Assembly: GCA_018901315.1 (NCBI GenBank)
Contig: JAHIFA010000009.1
Coordinates: 1-12,654 of the forward strand
Reading direction: 5' to 3'
Length of the DNA: 12,654 nucleotides
Source of the DNA: Nanobdellota archaeon
Lineage (GTDB): Archaea > Nanobdellota > Nanobdellia > Woesearchaeales > CG1-02-33-12
Part shown: one piece after another, positions 12,188-12,654 of the stretch
How positions within the stretch are numbered: position 1 is the stretch's first letter
Layout of the letters: each line of letters opens with the position of its first letter
Position numbers and translations under genes: made by a program
The notes under the pieces: generated by a model
The model's database searches: none
The model's input: the letters and a program-made list of their open reading frames with translations, nothing else
What the model was told of the DNA's origin: nothing

Positions 12188-12654
12188 ATGAAAACAATTG
12201 AAATATTAAGGCCTACTGACAATCATGCAATTAATCTTGCAATTGATACTATAAAAAGAGATAAGCAGGCCATTGTTTTTGTGAATACAAAAAGCTCTGC
12301 TGAGAAAACAGCTGAAGATATTTCAAAGCAGATAAAAAAGCAGGATGAAAAGCTTGATGAGCTTTCTGAGCAGGTATTGAAAGCGCTTTCAAGGCCAACA
12401 AAGCAGTGTGAACGTCTTTCAAGATGCGTAAAAAAAGGCATTGCTTTTCACCATGCAGGCCTTGTTGCAAAGCAACGAGAATTAATTGAGGATTCTTTCA
12501 GGAATGGAATAATAAAAATCATATGCTCAACTCCTACATTAGCTTTAGGTGTTGACCTTCCGGCTTTTAGGGTTATTATAAAAGATTTGAAAAGATATGG
12601 CGGGCCTTATGGAATGGCCTGGATACCTGTTCTGGAATATTTGCAGCAGTCTGG
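12188..12654 (+). CDS. Ski2/Hel308-like superfamily 2 helicase starting at RecA domain 2; cut by the window end
   Basis: 155 codons are visible. NHAINLAIDTIKRDKQAIVF (12-31) with AIVFVNTKSSAEK is motif IV, AFHHAGLVAKQRELIEDSF (86-104) follows, STPTLALGVDLPA (114-126) is motif V, and EYLQQSG at the edge begins motif VI (usually QxxGRAGR). These belong to the second RecA domain of Hel308/Ski2-like archaeal helicases. The first RecA domain, about 200 residues with Walker A and the DExH box, is missing: directly upstream are an intergenic stretch of 42 bases and tRNA-Ile. The frame has no stop between tRNA-Ile and the ATG, but nothing there looks like helicase. The gene is therefore either a split helicase whose N-terminal half is encoded elsewhere, a specialised RecA2 protein, or a truncated remnant. 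Confidence 0.85.
   Translation, partial: MKTIEILRPTDNHAINLAIDTIKRDKQAIVFVNTKSSAEKTAEDISKQIKKQDEKLDELSEQVLKALSRPTKQCERLSRCVKKGIAFHHAGLVAKQRELIEDSFRNGIIKIICSTPTLALGVDLPAFRVIIKDLKRYGGPYGMAWIPVLEYLQQS

Noticed and set aside
1..12654. CRISPR array, insertion sequence, phage genes or attachment-site repeats
   Set aside because: No regularly spaced repeats, transposase or integrase motifs, or direct copies of the tRNA 3' ends were found on either strand by eye.

Overview
The window looks archaeal and most likely comes from a small-genome DPANN lineage of the Woesearchaeota/Pacearchaeota type. The evidence is archaeal gene families (L11 with the archaeal N-terminus, Spt5, SecE/Sec61-gamma, FtsZ1, FKBP26-like isomerase, archaeal cytidylate kinase, SecF before SecD), two tRNA genes interrupted after the anticodon by short introns, no encoded CCA, AT-rich DNA, and TATA boxes instead of -35/-10 promoters. 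The lineage call is inference from gene content; no marker phylogeny was possible.

Layout. Positions 1-316 hold a hairpin and a tiny zinc-ribbon gene on the + strand. From 317 to 9436 almost everything is on the - strand. Read in transcription order it is: (i) an M50-type intramembrane metalloprotease followed after one base by a DUF1846 protein; (ii) secF-secD-cytidylate kinase, overlapping or one base apart; (iii) an FKBP-type prolyl isomerase; (iv) ftsZ-secE-spt5; (v) rpl11 with a long C-terminal extension; (vi) a DUF5752-like protein. From 9492 the + strand carries a small stand-alone Rossmann-type protein resembling a CARF domain, a probable structured small RNA (about 9893-9980) with its own TATA box and T-tract, a coiled-coil protein with a histidine phosphatase behind it, tRNA-Asn(GTT) and tRNA-Ile(GAT), and the start of a Ski2/Hel308-like helicase gene cut by the window end.

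How the parts fit. The left two thirds are housekeeping functions: Sec protein export (SecE, SecD, SecF), cell division (FtsZ), transcription elongation and translation (Spt5, L11), folding (FKBP) and nucleotide metabolism (CMP kinase). The less ordinary part is 8855-12654, where a membrane protease, a CARF-like protein divergently transcribed from the same TATA region, an unassigned small RNA, a coiled-coil protein and a helicase that starts at its second RecA domain lie close together. No CRISPR array, insertion sequence or phage gene was seen.

Expression. Several operon-leading genes (rpl11, secF, the M50 gene, the CARF-like gene, the coiled-coil gene, the helicase, probably the zinc ribbon) have a TATA-like element centred about 25-29 bases before the start codon, predicting leaderless mRNAs. 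Genes inside operons or with a short leader (spt5, secD, FKBP, DUF5752) have GAGGTG/GGAG-like ribosome binding sites. spt5 and ftsZ appear to start with GTG.
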